From the NCBI RefSeq assembly GCF_030272615.1, contig NC_081405.1:313804235-313864234 (forward strand): a stretch of DNA of 60,000 bases, in the 5' to 3' direction. Shown one piece after another: positions 1-9,421 of the stretch. Made by a program: the position numbers and the translations under genes. The notes under the pieces are model-generated. The model ran no database searches and was not told where the DNA came from. It saw nothing but the letters and a program-made list of their open reading frames with translations. Each line of letters starts with the position of its first letter. The first letter of the stretch is position 1. The stretch comes from Cryptomeria japonica. Its lineage: Eukaryota; Streptophyta; Pinopsida; Cupressales; Cupressaceae.

Positions 1-399
1 TCCAATGATATAGAAACCGATGATGGCATGAATCACTTCCAGTGTGATGTCATGTGTCCTCTCCAAATACATTTTGTCATTATGCACTCTACTTAGAATG
101 AAGCGGATGTGATCATCTGTGAATTCTTCAAGGAAATAGACCGCATTGTGGAGCTTCTTCGTTTCCAAGATGCTGAATTCTGGTTTGATCTTCTTGTCCT
201 TCCCGCAGAACAAACTCAACTAAGAATGGATCAGTAGAGATCCTAGGTCTTCAATTTTAGAGTCAATGTAATCTGAAATACCTTCCTCTACTATAACACC
301 AGCGGGTATTTGGGATAGTGCATTATATTTTGCCTTTCATTGGATGAAATCTACTGACTCAACAGGTGCACTAGAACTAGAGTGTGATGTTGAAGCCAT
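1..399 (-). pseudogene. Accessory ORF of element A, 5' part, function unknown
   Basis: A minus-strand reading frame starts with ATG at 399 (MASTSHSSSAPVES) and continues to the window edge with two in-frame stops: one after about 19 codons, and a TAG further on. Between and after the stops it reads like protein, including YFLEEFTDDHIRF and a block ERTHDITLEVIHAIIGF. This has the same general layout as the N-terminal part of the accessory ORFs in elements C and E: a conserved hydrophobic helix followed by an I(T/S)xEVI..I motif. That similarity is weak and inferred by eye. The ORF lies downstream of gag in the same orientation, where pol would be expected. It could also be an unrelated captured gene. 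No known domain is recognised. Confidence 0.45.
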
Positions 400-917
400 G
401 ATAAACAGATAAACTCGAAAAATACCTTCAAAAGTCAAGATTTAGGGCTTGCAAATTCTTCTTTGCCACTCACTACTTTAGTTGTTGGGTTACCGCTTTG
501 AGTTCTACACTTGACCGATTGATGTTATCTTTAGATTCTTCTTCAAGGTTTTGAAATCTCTCTGAATTGCAAGACAAATCGTCTTTTGTCGCTCTGCACT
601 TGAAAACTTTTTCGCTCAAAAAATGATAAGTGAAAATGACTTGAAAATCCCTTTTAAATGAATTCTCTACCTACCATAATAAATTCTCCATCATTAGGGC
701 GTAAACCCTAATTTGCCTTTATCATTTTCGGTCTTCCGCCAATTGACAGGTATTACATACCGGTTAAGGTCTTTTACCAGTGTAAACTAGGGGTTCAAAA
801 TATTTTATCGATTTGTTTCCCCCTAAGCTTTCCTATAGCTTAGTTTGTCGGTTCAAAGATTTCTACACCAGGTGCAAAAACCGGTTCTTCTTGAGAAAAT
901 TCTTTTGGATTCTTTTT
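400..917. other. Spacer between gag and accessory ORF of element A
   Basis: About 500 bp without a convincing coding frame on either strand. Two copies of the ACCGGTT motif that also recurs in this element's LTR are present (near 762 and 880). Nothing else is recognised. Confidence 0.5.
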
Positions 918-2121
918 CTAGGTTTTCTTCATATCCGCTTGAATAGTTTCAACATCAATCTTTCCTTCCAGAGTGACCGGTATATCATCTAATATATTCT
1001 TTCTCATTCTGCAAAATCTTGTTGTATGACCCGGTTTGTTGCAATGATAGAAAACCATTCCAGGTGCTCTCCAAGTTCCATTATTCATGTTTCCATTCTT
1101 CCTGCTACATGTTGCAGCTATGTGACCACTACCATGACAAATCAAACAGGTTGCTCTCTATCCAGTTGCCGCTTGATAGCCACCGCTTCCTGACTGATGA
1201 TTATAGGTATTAAACTGGTTTGGATTCTGGTTCCCAGGGGGTTCAGGAAAGACTCCTTAACTCCTTTGAGGATACCTTCTGGTGTTGTGCATGACAAACC
1301 TGCATTCAAATTCTCTATGCCCAGACTTGTTGCATGCATAACAATTTCCATTGAATCTATTGGATCTAGGCTTATTGTTTAGAAAGTAAGGAAAGTTATT
1401 GTAAGCCTTGTTTCTACATACATTACTAGTGTGTCCTTCCTTGAGACAATTAAAGCAAATAGGTTTTAATTTTTTCTTACCTTTATCCTTTGGTGTCAGT
1501 TGCTTCTTTGATGCTCCATCTTTTGTTCCAGAGGTCTCACCTTCCTCATAACCAGAAAAAACCAAGTTCAGTGGTATTCTTCACCGGTTTTGCTGATTCA
1601 AGCTTTTGTTCTAGCTTAACAGTGCTCTTATTGAATTTGGCAAGTATTTCCTTTGATTCGGTGAGTTCTTTGGTAATAGCAGCATTGGATTCTTTCAAGG
1701 TTGCATTCTTAGAAATAGCCATGTTTATTTCACCTTGCATTTCCTCTTTTTCCACTTTGCTCTCTTGAAGATGAGCGGTAAGTGCATTGATTTCTTGCTT
1801 CAGCTTGGAGATCTCATGATCTTTGTCTTTTACTAGATCTTCAGTTTTTCTTTGGTTCTCAAGCTCTTGACACATCCTAATAGTCAGCCCTTCAAGTTCC
1901 CTTCTTAGGTTGGCATTAGACTCATTCAGCTTTTCAACTTCTTCAAATAGGGCTTCCATGTCCGCTTCATCAGAGGAACTATTTTCAGTTAGATCCATCA
2001 GTTTCTCAGCATGCTCTCTCCTTTTTTCTAGAGAGGCCTTATACTTGACTTTGAGTTCATCATAGGGTTTCTCAGACTGAGTGAGTCAATGAGTAAGTTC
2101 CCTCATAGTGTATTCCCCCAT
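918..2121 (-). pseudogene. gag-like protein of element A, coiled coil plus four zinc knuckles
   Basis: The minus-strand frame opens at ATG 2121, about 35 bp after the PBS, and has an early stop (TGA) after eleven codons. The N-terminal third (about 1998-1560) is a long, highly charged coiled coil rich in Glu, Lys and Leu. It is followed by CX2CX4HX4C zinc knuckles: CFNCLKEGHTSNVC, CYACNKSGHREFEC and CLICHGSGHIAATC. A fourth, CNKPGHTTRFC, has its first cysteine replaced by Tyr. Such knuckles bind RNA in retroelement Gag proteins. The ORF is split across several frames by indels and ends near 918. The position right after the PBS supports Gag. A classical capsid domain is not recognised, so it may be a gag-like protein of a non-autonomous element. 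Confidence 0.7.
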
Positions 2122-2156
2122 ATCTCTTTCCAAGTGGTTAAACTTATAGAAAGGTT

Positions 2157-2169
2157 GGCTCTGATACCA
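2157..2169 (-). other. Primer binding site, initiator tRNA-Met type
   Basis: On the minus strand the sequence TGGTATCAGAGCC lies two bases after the LTR end. This is the common plant PBS complementary to the 3' end of initiator tRNA-Met. Confidence 0.9.
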
Positions 2170-2171
2170 AT

Positions 2172-3293
2172 TGATGAATATTAAGAGGGGGGGTGAATTA
2201 GTATACCAAAAAATACTGAACTTAAACACTTAAACAATTTAGCAATAAACCGGTATAACAGTTTTACTAACAAACTGGTTAACACAAATGCAAACCAAAC
2301 AGAAAATAAGGCATTCACCCATAGAAGCACAATCACCATAACACAAGAGATTTTGATGTGGAAACCCAAATGGGAAAAACCACAATGAGATGAAACTCAC
2401 AAGTAACTATCTACAGAATAGTAACCAAACTGGTTAAGGTCAAACTGGTTAAGGTCATACAATGTTCTTTACCAGAACGGATCCTGTTAAGAATCTCAAT
2501 CTCTGTTAGGAGATAAGTCCGATTAAAGACTACCTTGTGAGAGGATTTCAGATCCACAGATGTGAACCACCTTGTTAGAGGATTTACAAAGGCTTTTTTG
2601 GGCCTACCCGGTTAAGGGTTTTGGACTTGTCGAAGATGTGAGTAATCAACAAGTGAATGATCTAGCAAATAGCACAGTCTACTTGGTTAGATCCATGATA
2701 GCTCATTGCTAATGCATTTCAGCATTACTTCAGTCTTCAGTAAATCCACACTCTGTTACAGCACACAGATTTTATCTTCTCTTCTAAGATCGCACATACA
2801 AAAACTCATCAACCACCAAAAACCCTAACAGCTACTACTACTAAAACCCTAGACATGATGTCCTTAAGAAGGAATCTGATTTCATGTATGTCCAATAGGA
2901 TTACATTGCAAGTTCCTAGGTTCATTGCATCTAGACACATTTGATAACATCGCACAAATCACCGTCAAAGTGTTGGTGGATGGTAACTCATCACAAAAAT
3001 ACCAGTTCAAACATAAAACCGATTACCGGTTGTCCAAAAATGAAGACTAGGAAAATGATAATTGTCGCTTCAGTTTCTTCACTCCGCTTGAGATCCTTGA
3101 ACCACTTGAGGTCTTCATACCGCTTGAGATCGGTAAACACTTTCTGCAAAACATCGATAGCCTAAAGACTATAATACATAATACCGGTTTGGAACAAATA
3201 CCGGTTGAGCATAACTCATACATAGAAAGTGATCTCAAAGCAAGTGTGTGTCCATCAATGACAATCACAACATAAACATCAAAAATGCCAACA
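2172..3293 (-). repeat. 5' LTR of element A (1122 bp)
   Basis: On the minus strand it begins TGTTGGCATT and ends TTCATCA, directly before the PBS. It is clearly homologous over its length to the solo LTR at 44606-45791. It contains several copies of an AACCGGT/AACTGGT-like motif. The flanking 5 bp on its outer side are TCTTC (3294-3298). The partner TSD copy would lie beyond the left window edge. Confidence 0.9.
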
Positions 3294-3364
3294 TCTTCTA
3301 TTAAGGAAGTGATGGATTTAAATAATTTTTCAATGGAACAATTGTATGGTGTTCTTATTAGAGA
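3294..3364 (+). pseudogene. Sliver of a copia gag (UBN2-like) between elements A and B
   Basis: The 71 bp between LTR A and LTR B translate in one plus frame as KEVMDLNNFSMEQLYGVLIRD. This matches the style of the copia Gag region in which a short helix ends in a 'Gly-Ser/Val-Leu' motif. It is too short for certainty. If correct, it is a remnant of yet another copia element that served as target for B, and possibly for A. Confidence 0.4.
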
Positions 3365-4563
3365 TTGTTGGAGTTTGTTGATACTATGAACTTTTATGGT
3401 TATCATTGATGTCAAACCTAGCTATCTATATGGATGTTGGTCTAGATATGCTTTGTCAGACCTTGGTTATCTAGATGGATGTTGTTTCAAATATGCTTTT
3501 GGTGTTGGTTGTGTCATCCTATATATTTGAGATGGTCTGGAATGGTTTTGGTTCCCTCTTAAAATGTCGCAAATTGTATTGTGGCTTACTGGATCATATT
3601 CTTTTGGTCTAGATATGTGTTGGAAGATGAGTTGAGATGTTCATTTGGGTCTCACCTTGGCATGTGGAGGTCCATATAAAGTATTTTGCATCAAAAGTGG
3701 TTATGTGGCCAACTAGTTGATTATGTCTACATGTTATGCTTTGTAATGCCCTTTCGAGTATGTGTTAGTGTGTGTATATTGTTGGATCAATTGTGGAAGG
3801 ATGTATTGTGATATGTTTTGGTTCCATCTTTCTCTTGGAGTGGATCGATCTAAGTATTTTAGGTCTGGGTGGCTTATTTTGTGTATTTTGTTTTGGCCGA
3901 CCCTTAATTATGTTTTCAATGAACTGTATCTCGTATTTAAGATGTGAAGATGGATGAATTGTGTGTGGATGAAAAGTGAATTGTGTGAGAAGTGTATGTG
4001 AATAATTTGCAAGAAAATTTGAGTTTGTGGTGATGCAAAAGTCAGCTTCAGAAGAGCTTTGAAGGTGATAAATTTTGCAAGACAGTGTGTTGTGACAGTG
4101 GAGATTATCAAAGATGTTTGCCATGATTTCGGTAGCTTGATTCAGTTATTCAAGGATAATTTCATGATCAGGATAATCCTTCTCAATTTTAATTCAGTTA
4201 TCTCATTCATTATTGATTAACAATGAGTCCTTCAGTGAAGAATTGTTCTTTAGTTGTGCAAGTCCTATTTGTTTCTTGCCTAAGGTTGTGCACTTTATTT
4301 CTACAAGTCCTTTATGTGTTGTTGCTCCTTGGTTGTATGCCTTAAATGGTATAAACATTGTTATTCATTTTGTGAGGTAGATTCTCACTATGGTTTTTCC
4401 TTGTTTGGGTTTTCCACGTAACTTTGGTGTTCACGTGTTCATGTGTTGATTTTTTACATTTATGCGATGATGGTTAATGTGTTATTGCTAAATAAGTTGA
4501 TTAATGATTTTTTTTCAAGTTCTGGATTGATTCGACCCCCCTCTTAGTCCTACTAGGTGTTCA
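3365..4563 (+). repeat. 5' LTR of copia element B (1199 bp)
   Basis: It begins TGTTGGAG and ends GTGTTCA five bases before the PBS, giving TG...CA ends. A TATA-like CCATATAAAG lies near 3671. The bases before it are AGAGAT. The partner LTR is outside the window, so the right limit rests on the PBS. Confidence 0.8.
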
Positions 4564-4568
4564 AAAAT

Positions 4569-4580
4569 TGGTATTAGAGC
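4569..4580 (+). other. Primer binding site of element B
   Basis: TGGTATTAGAGC matches the plant initiator tRNA-Met PBS (TGGTATCAGAGC) with one C-to-T change. Confidence 0.88.
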
Positions 4581-4625
4581 AAGGTTCCTCTTTGGAAAGC
4601 TTAATCACTTGAGGTAGATCTAGAG

Positions 4626-5530
4626 ATGGTGTAGGACATTCATGTTAAAGAACTAATGTTTGATAGAACAAACTTTAATTATTGGAAGGAAAGAATGGAC
4701 TCTTACTTGGAAGCATTTCATAATGGAATCTAGGAGCTTATTTAGACAGGTTATCAATTCCCTCTGAATGGACCATCAATTCCAAATAAAAATAAGGCTT
4801 AAAAGACAAATTCAAAAGCTAGAACAATTCTTATTAGGTATCTTAGTGATGAATTATTTTCCAATGTTAAAGGAATAAAAGAAGCTAAATGAATCTAGAA
4901 CAAGTTGTGTTATGCATATGAAGGTGATCCAAAGACTTAGCAAGTAAGACTTTTGAACCTAAAGCATAAATTGAAGGTTTAAAAATGGTTGATGATGAAA
5001 GTGTCAAGAGCTACATACATAGAGCGAATAATACAATGGAGGCTATCTGAGCTATTGGTGGAGTGCTAGAATAAAATGATGTCATCAAAAATATCTTGCT
5101 TACTTTGATTAAACCCTACAAATTGAATAAGTGTGCTATTAAAGAATGTCATGATCTAAATAGCTACACAATTGATTAGCTTATCGAAATATTTTCTACC
5201 TATGAAATTGGAGAGATGGAAGATATAAAATATTATCAAAGAGAAGATGCATTCAACATTACAAGGATATCAGGAGATGAACTGAAAATAAGTGAAAAAT
5301 TGGATGAGATTGAAGCAAACTTTGTAAGAAGATAGAAGAGAGGAACTAAAAAGTACAAAAGTAATTTTCCCTTGAAATGCTTTAATTGTGGAAGAATTGG
5401 TTGTTATGCTTCTATTTATATGTATGCAAAGAAGATTATAGAAATTTTGATGATGATGAAAAGAAAAGTAGATATAGAAGAAATGATTTTAAGAAAAGAA
5501 TGGATGTAAGAGATAAAGGGAAAAATAGAT
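4626..5530 (+). pseudogene. Copia gag of element B
   Basis: It starts at ATG 4626, and the third codon is already a stop. Readable segments include FDRTNFNYWKERMDSYLEAF, the N-terminal signature of copia Gag (DUF4219/UBN2 type), then a middle helical region and a basic stretch. The zinc knuckle CFNCGRIGCYAS has lost its His and final Cys. Several TAG/TGA codons and frame changes disrupt it. In an intact element this protein would form the cytoplasmic virus-like particle. Confidence 0.75.
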
Positions 5531-5539
5531 TTTTTCTCT

Positions 5540-5941
5540 ATGGAGGCACATTCATTTGAAGAAGAAGATATTGAAGAATCAAATGAAGAATCTTTATTTC
5601 TGGCTATAGAGAAGTATCAAGAAAGATTTGAAAGACCAAAAGAGAAGACTGCACTACATGCTAAAGTTGAAACAAGATCTTGGATCATTGATTCTGGATG
5701 TTGGAATCACGTGATCGGAGACAAAGATGAGTTTATCACTCTAAAGAAGTATGATGGTGGATCAGTGAAATTTGCAAGAGAGGAAGATGCACCAATTTGT
5801 GGAATAGGAAGTATCTTGATTGATGGTAAGCATAAAACTTGTGGTGTTTACTATGTAGAAGATTTGAGACATAGTCTATTGAGTGTTATCCAATGTGTAA
5901 TAGATGTTATGATGTTGTGTTCATATAAATTGGATGTATGA
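5540..5941 (+). pseudogene. Copia protease region of element B
   Basis: A 133-codon open segment holds the copia aspartic protease signature WIIDSGCWNHVIGD, where DSG is the active site. It is followed by VYYVEDLRHSLLSV, the typical end of the protease domain before the pre-integrase domain. The N-terminal 45 residues are acidic (EEEDIEESNEE), as in the usual Gag-protease linker. The residue after DSG is Cys-Trp rather than the usual Ala/Cys-Ser/Thr. The segment ends in a stop at 5941. Confidence 0.8.
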
Positions 5942-5989
5942 TCAGAAAAGGTAGAACCAAAAAGTTGGTAGCAAAAGGAATTAGGACAA

Positions 5990-6424
5990 GTGGAAATGGT
6001 AATTATTAAAGACAGAAGTGGGAATAGATGTTATCTAAGTCAGATTAATGGATTTTGGTTACGCCATAAGTGGATGCGACATGTTAACTTTGATAACATG
6101 ATAAAGATCAATAACTTTAAAGCTAGTCATATTGTTGTTATTGAGATGGCTAGGACTATGATGAAAGATGCTAACTTGGCTAATGTGTATTGGAAAGAAG
6201 TTATTCATATTGTTGTTTACATTTTTAATAGGATTCAAATAAGAATAAATCATACAAAGATACCTTATGAGTTGTGGTATGGAAGACCACCTATTGTGAA
6301 ATATTTTAGAATCTTTGGGAGTAAGTGTTATATCCAAAGAGATGAGATTGACCGTATAGAGTTTGATACTAAGGAAAATGAAGGTATATTATTGAGATAT
6401 GCTATGAACAACAAATCCTACTAG
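5990..6424 (+). pseudogene. Copia integrase of element B with the catalytic core deleted
   Basis: The segment starts in the GAG-pre-integrase domain (WLRHKWMRHVNFDNMIK, the His-containing part). It then jumps directly to the end of the integrase core (EMARTMMKDANLANVYWKE, then NRIQIRINHTKIPYELWYG and the FGSKCYI motif). The central part that carries the first two catalytic Asp residues is missing, so over 100 residues were lost by internal deletion. The final Glu region is partly retained. After 6424 the frame decays into an AGA-rich stretch. Confidence 0.75.
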
Positions 6425-6502
6425 TGTTAAAATAAGATAGTGGAGAGTACAAATGTGAAAGTACCTGAGGTATGGGATCAACAGACTGATTTTAAGATCA
6501 TT

Positions 6503-6531
6503 AGAAGAAGAAGAAGAAGAAGAAGAAGAAC
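6503..6531 (+). repeat. (AGA)n microsatellite in copia pol linker
   Basis: About nine to ten tandem AGA/GAA triplets. In the local frame they encode a run of arginines between the integrase and RT segments. Confidence 0.9.
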
Positions 6532-6796
6532 CAAAGCAAGTAATCAAGACCCTAAAATATGTGCAGAGGAATCATTAAAAGATTAGATAATGAGAGATAA
6601 GAACAAAGGAGTTCAAACAAGAAGTGTTATAAAGGTAAATTAGCAAACTAATTGTTGTTTTCTTTTACTTATTGAACGTAAACCATATGAAGAAGCAAGA
6701 TAAGAAGAAAGTTGGGTTAAAGCAATGGAAGAATAATAGAATCGGATATAGAAGAATCACACTCAGGAGCTAGTACCTAGATCGGTTAATAAAAAT

Positions 6797-7013
6797 GTGA
6801 TAGGAACTAAGTGGGTATTCCAGAACAAACTGAATGATCAAGGACAATTCATGAGAAACAAGGTAACAATGGTATGTAAAGGCTACTCTAAGGTAGAAGG
6901 TATTGATTTTGAAGAAAGCTTTCTCCCAATTGCTAGGATGGAAGCTATTAGAATTTTTCTTGCTTTTTCTACCTATAAGAGCTTTAGATTATATCAAATG
7001 GATGCTAAGTTAG
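6797..7013 (+). pseudogene. Copia reverse transcriptase N-terminus of element B, interrupted
   Basis: The segment encodes [36 protein letters not shown] and the start of the YQMDAK motif, the N-terminal half of copia RT (RVT_2). It stops at the junction with the LTR of element C at 7013/7014, just after the first catalytic Asp. The rest of RT is expected right of the window. Confidence 0.85.
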
Positions 7014-9016
7014 TGTAGTCACATAAATCTATCCATTTTAATTAAATGAATATTTGCTATTTATTTGATTAAAAAACCAACTAGCCATCAGTTAATTAAA
7101 TTAACATTTAATTTATTCATCCTCAAACATTCTTCTATTAATTAAATAAATTATTCAATTTATTTTAATTAATTCATTAAACTAAATTCACAATAAATTA
7201 AATGAATAAATCCTATTTATTTCATTTAATCCCCTTTCTTGTTTTAAATAAATAAAATAAAACATTTATTTAAATCATTAAATCCCCACACTTGCATTCT
7301 CCTAAAAATGCAACTTGCACCTATTTGGTTTTTTTTAAATAAAAGTGGAAAATCCACTAAACTTATATTAATAATAAAGTAATTACATCGGGTTCAAAAA
7401 AAGGCATACCAGTAGGAAAGAACCTGCAAGAAAACCTTCGGTTGTAGCCTTCAAAACGATAAAATAGATGCTACCCTTACAAACATAAGTTTTGTCCAAT
7501 CAGACCCCCTATCTCTACAGTTTTTACAAGTGTCTCATAGGACAATTCCAAATAAACCAGAGTACCATCAACTGAAGAGAAGAACAACGAATGCCAAGAA
7601 GGACAGCCAGTGGGATAAGTGAGAAAAAAAACCCTGCCAAAGCCGAGGATAAACAACAGAGCATAATAGGAGTCATAGAGTCTTCCGGCCTGCAACAAAA
7701 AACCATTCCACCAACTAAAAAAGAAAAATGTTAGCTATCCAAAAACCAGGAACTAGAGCTCTCCTCTGAAGGTTCATGAGGCGGAGGCGGAACAATCCTT
7801 ATAGGAAAAGCCAAACAAGCAGGAGTAGAGCACAAAGAGCCAAGAGAGATTAACGAATGTAATGCCTGAAATACAACCCAAGCTCTATCCTTAGGAGCCA
7901 AATACAACAAAAAATCCATGGAGGCCTGAGTGTTTTCCATAGAATCACAAATCAAGCCCATACAAAGTTCATGCAATAATTGGCCAGACCAGCCATTAGC
8001 CATAAGCTCGTGGTGAGGAAGAAAACCACCATAGTAAAAAGACCCCATATCAAAGCGATAACCGGCCAATGTAGGAGAAACCAGTGTCCAATTGCATAGT
8101 GATGGAAAAATAAACATGGAAACCAAGAGACATACCAAATCCACATCAAGTAAAACATCAAATCAAATAGTAACAAAGCGAGAGAGAAGCTCAGCATAAG
8201 AAACTTGAGGACAAACTTGCAACCACCGACACCCCAACAGTCTACGGAATTCAAAATCCACCGCAGGAGTGAACAAGTTAAAAACCTTACCAAGCTTGAC
8301 AAAATTATCCTCATTTTCATCCCCCAATATTCAGGCATCTAAAACCACTCTGTAAACACCAATGGGCAGAGAAGAAGACATTCGCAGGAGGAAGGGCTCC
8401 AAAAAGACCACGAAGAGCATAACATAAAAATTGTTTTTACAACAGCATGAGATAGTATAAATGAAAAAAACTACCCTTAAACTCATCATCATGGCATTGC
8501 AAGATATCTAATACAAGCTCATTATGATTAAAACATTTCACACGAATTGACAACGCTTACACTAAAACCCATAAATGCATCTCCAGCAAGTGAGGGCGCC
8601 ACCTTCAACAATAATTATCCCATAAGCCAAATTTGTCAAGGCCGGAACACACACATGGTGGCTAGCGATATAGTACTTTGCAACAATTAATTAATCCCCA
8701 GGAACGTACCAAGTGTTTAGAATGCTACAAGCATGTGAACTCCTAAAGGACTGAAATAAAGACAGTACAAATCGCACATGCCACCACCTTAAAAATGTCT
8801 TTATCAAAAATCAAATACTCAAAAGCAAAAAATAGTATCAATATCATATATCGGCCTATACCATGCATTGTACAAATCCTTGAGAAGGATCCTTAATAGA
8901 AATTCAATTTCAACTTAAGATTACCAAGCATACCGCAAAGAACTGCATATTACATACTAAACATACCTCATGGGATATACACCCCATCTTCTACCCCAGA
9001 AAGCAAATTTTAAGAA

Positions 9017-9058
9017 CACACCATATGTACTGAATAAATCTTGTCTACATATGTGGTG
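9017..9058 (-). other. Inverted repeat (hairpin 1) in LINE 3' region
   Basis: CATATGTA at 9022-9029 pairs perfectly with TACATATG at 9046-9053. Three more base pairs lie outside two mismatches, and the loop is about 16 nt. It is the counterpart of hairpin 2. Confidence 0.65.
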
Positions 9059-9286
9059 CAAATAGAATCTGCACCTAGAAGAAGATAACATGTAAACCTC
9101 AAAAAGTAGTGGTGACAGATAAAATGAAGTGAATTGTCATACCCCATAGATTGAACAAGAAACATAAAAGCCAAAGCGGATTAAAATATTAGCCTTTTAG
9201 GGTGAGATGCCAACTGAAGTTTACCAGCCCACACCTCATAAGATACATACAACAACCTCTAATCCCAATGTGGAATTGTAAGAATA

Positions 9287-9334
9287 CACCATATGTGAAT
9301 AGGAACATAAACTTCCTATCTACACATGTGGTAC
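9287..9334 (-). other. Inverted repeat (hairpin 2) in LINE 3' region
   Basis: ACCATATGTG...ATAGGAA on the left pairs with TTCCTAT...CACATGTGGT on the right, a stem of roughly 16 bp with a small bulge and a short loop. The sequence context is shared with hairpin 1, but the stem has been kept with different bases. Confidence 0.65.
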
Positions 9335-9421
9335 AAATACAATCTGATCAGAGAAGAGGATAATATGTACACCTTAAGAGAGTGGAAAATAAACCGAGAC
9401 AAATTACCTTAATTCTTGAAG

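Larger units (their letters stand above)
1..3293 (-). mobile_element. LTR retrotransposon A, 5' half (truncated by window edge)
   Basis: Read on the minus strand, the order is 5' LTR (3293-2172), a PBS resembling the 3' end of initiator tRNA-Met, a gag-like ORF with coiled coil and zinc knuckles, about 500 bp of spacer, then the start of a second ORF that leaves the window at base 1. No protease, RT or integrase is seen in the 3.3 kb visible. The same LTR family occurs as a solo LTR at 44606-45791, which fixes the LTR limits. The element is degenerate, with stops and frameshifts in both ORFs. The lineage (copia or gypsy) cannot be decided without pol. Confidence 0.85.
3365..7013 (+). mobile_element. 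Ty1/copia element B, 5' part, interrupted by element C
   Basis: The order is LTR, iMet-type PBS, gag, protease, pre-integrase/integrase and RT, which is the copia order with integrase before RT. It ends abruptly inside RT at 7013, where element C starts with TGTAGTC. The remainder of RT, RNase H and the 3' LTR should lie right of the window. All ORFs are broken. Confidence 0.88.
7329..9421 (-). other. 3' region of the LINE, with paired hairpins and a degenerate reading frame
   Basis: About 2.1 kb downstream of ORF2. Two similar segments (about 8975-9125 and 9240-9395) each contain an inverted repeat. Between 8338 and 7470 the minus strand is open over long stretches, rich in Phe, Leu and Ser (for example TYPTGCPSWHSLFF), but no family is recognised. 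The poly(A) tail ends the region. It may be an unusually long 3' UTR or the remnant of a third ORF. Confidence 0.55.

Noticed and set aside
3762-4124. Overlapping short frames on both strands in the copia LTR
   Set aside because: They lie within the LTR and have no similarity to known proteins; no start or context supports expression.
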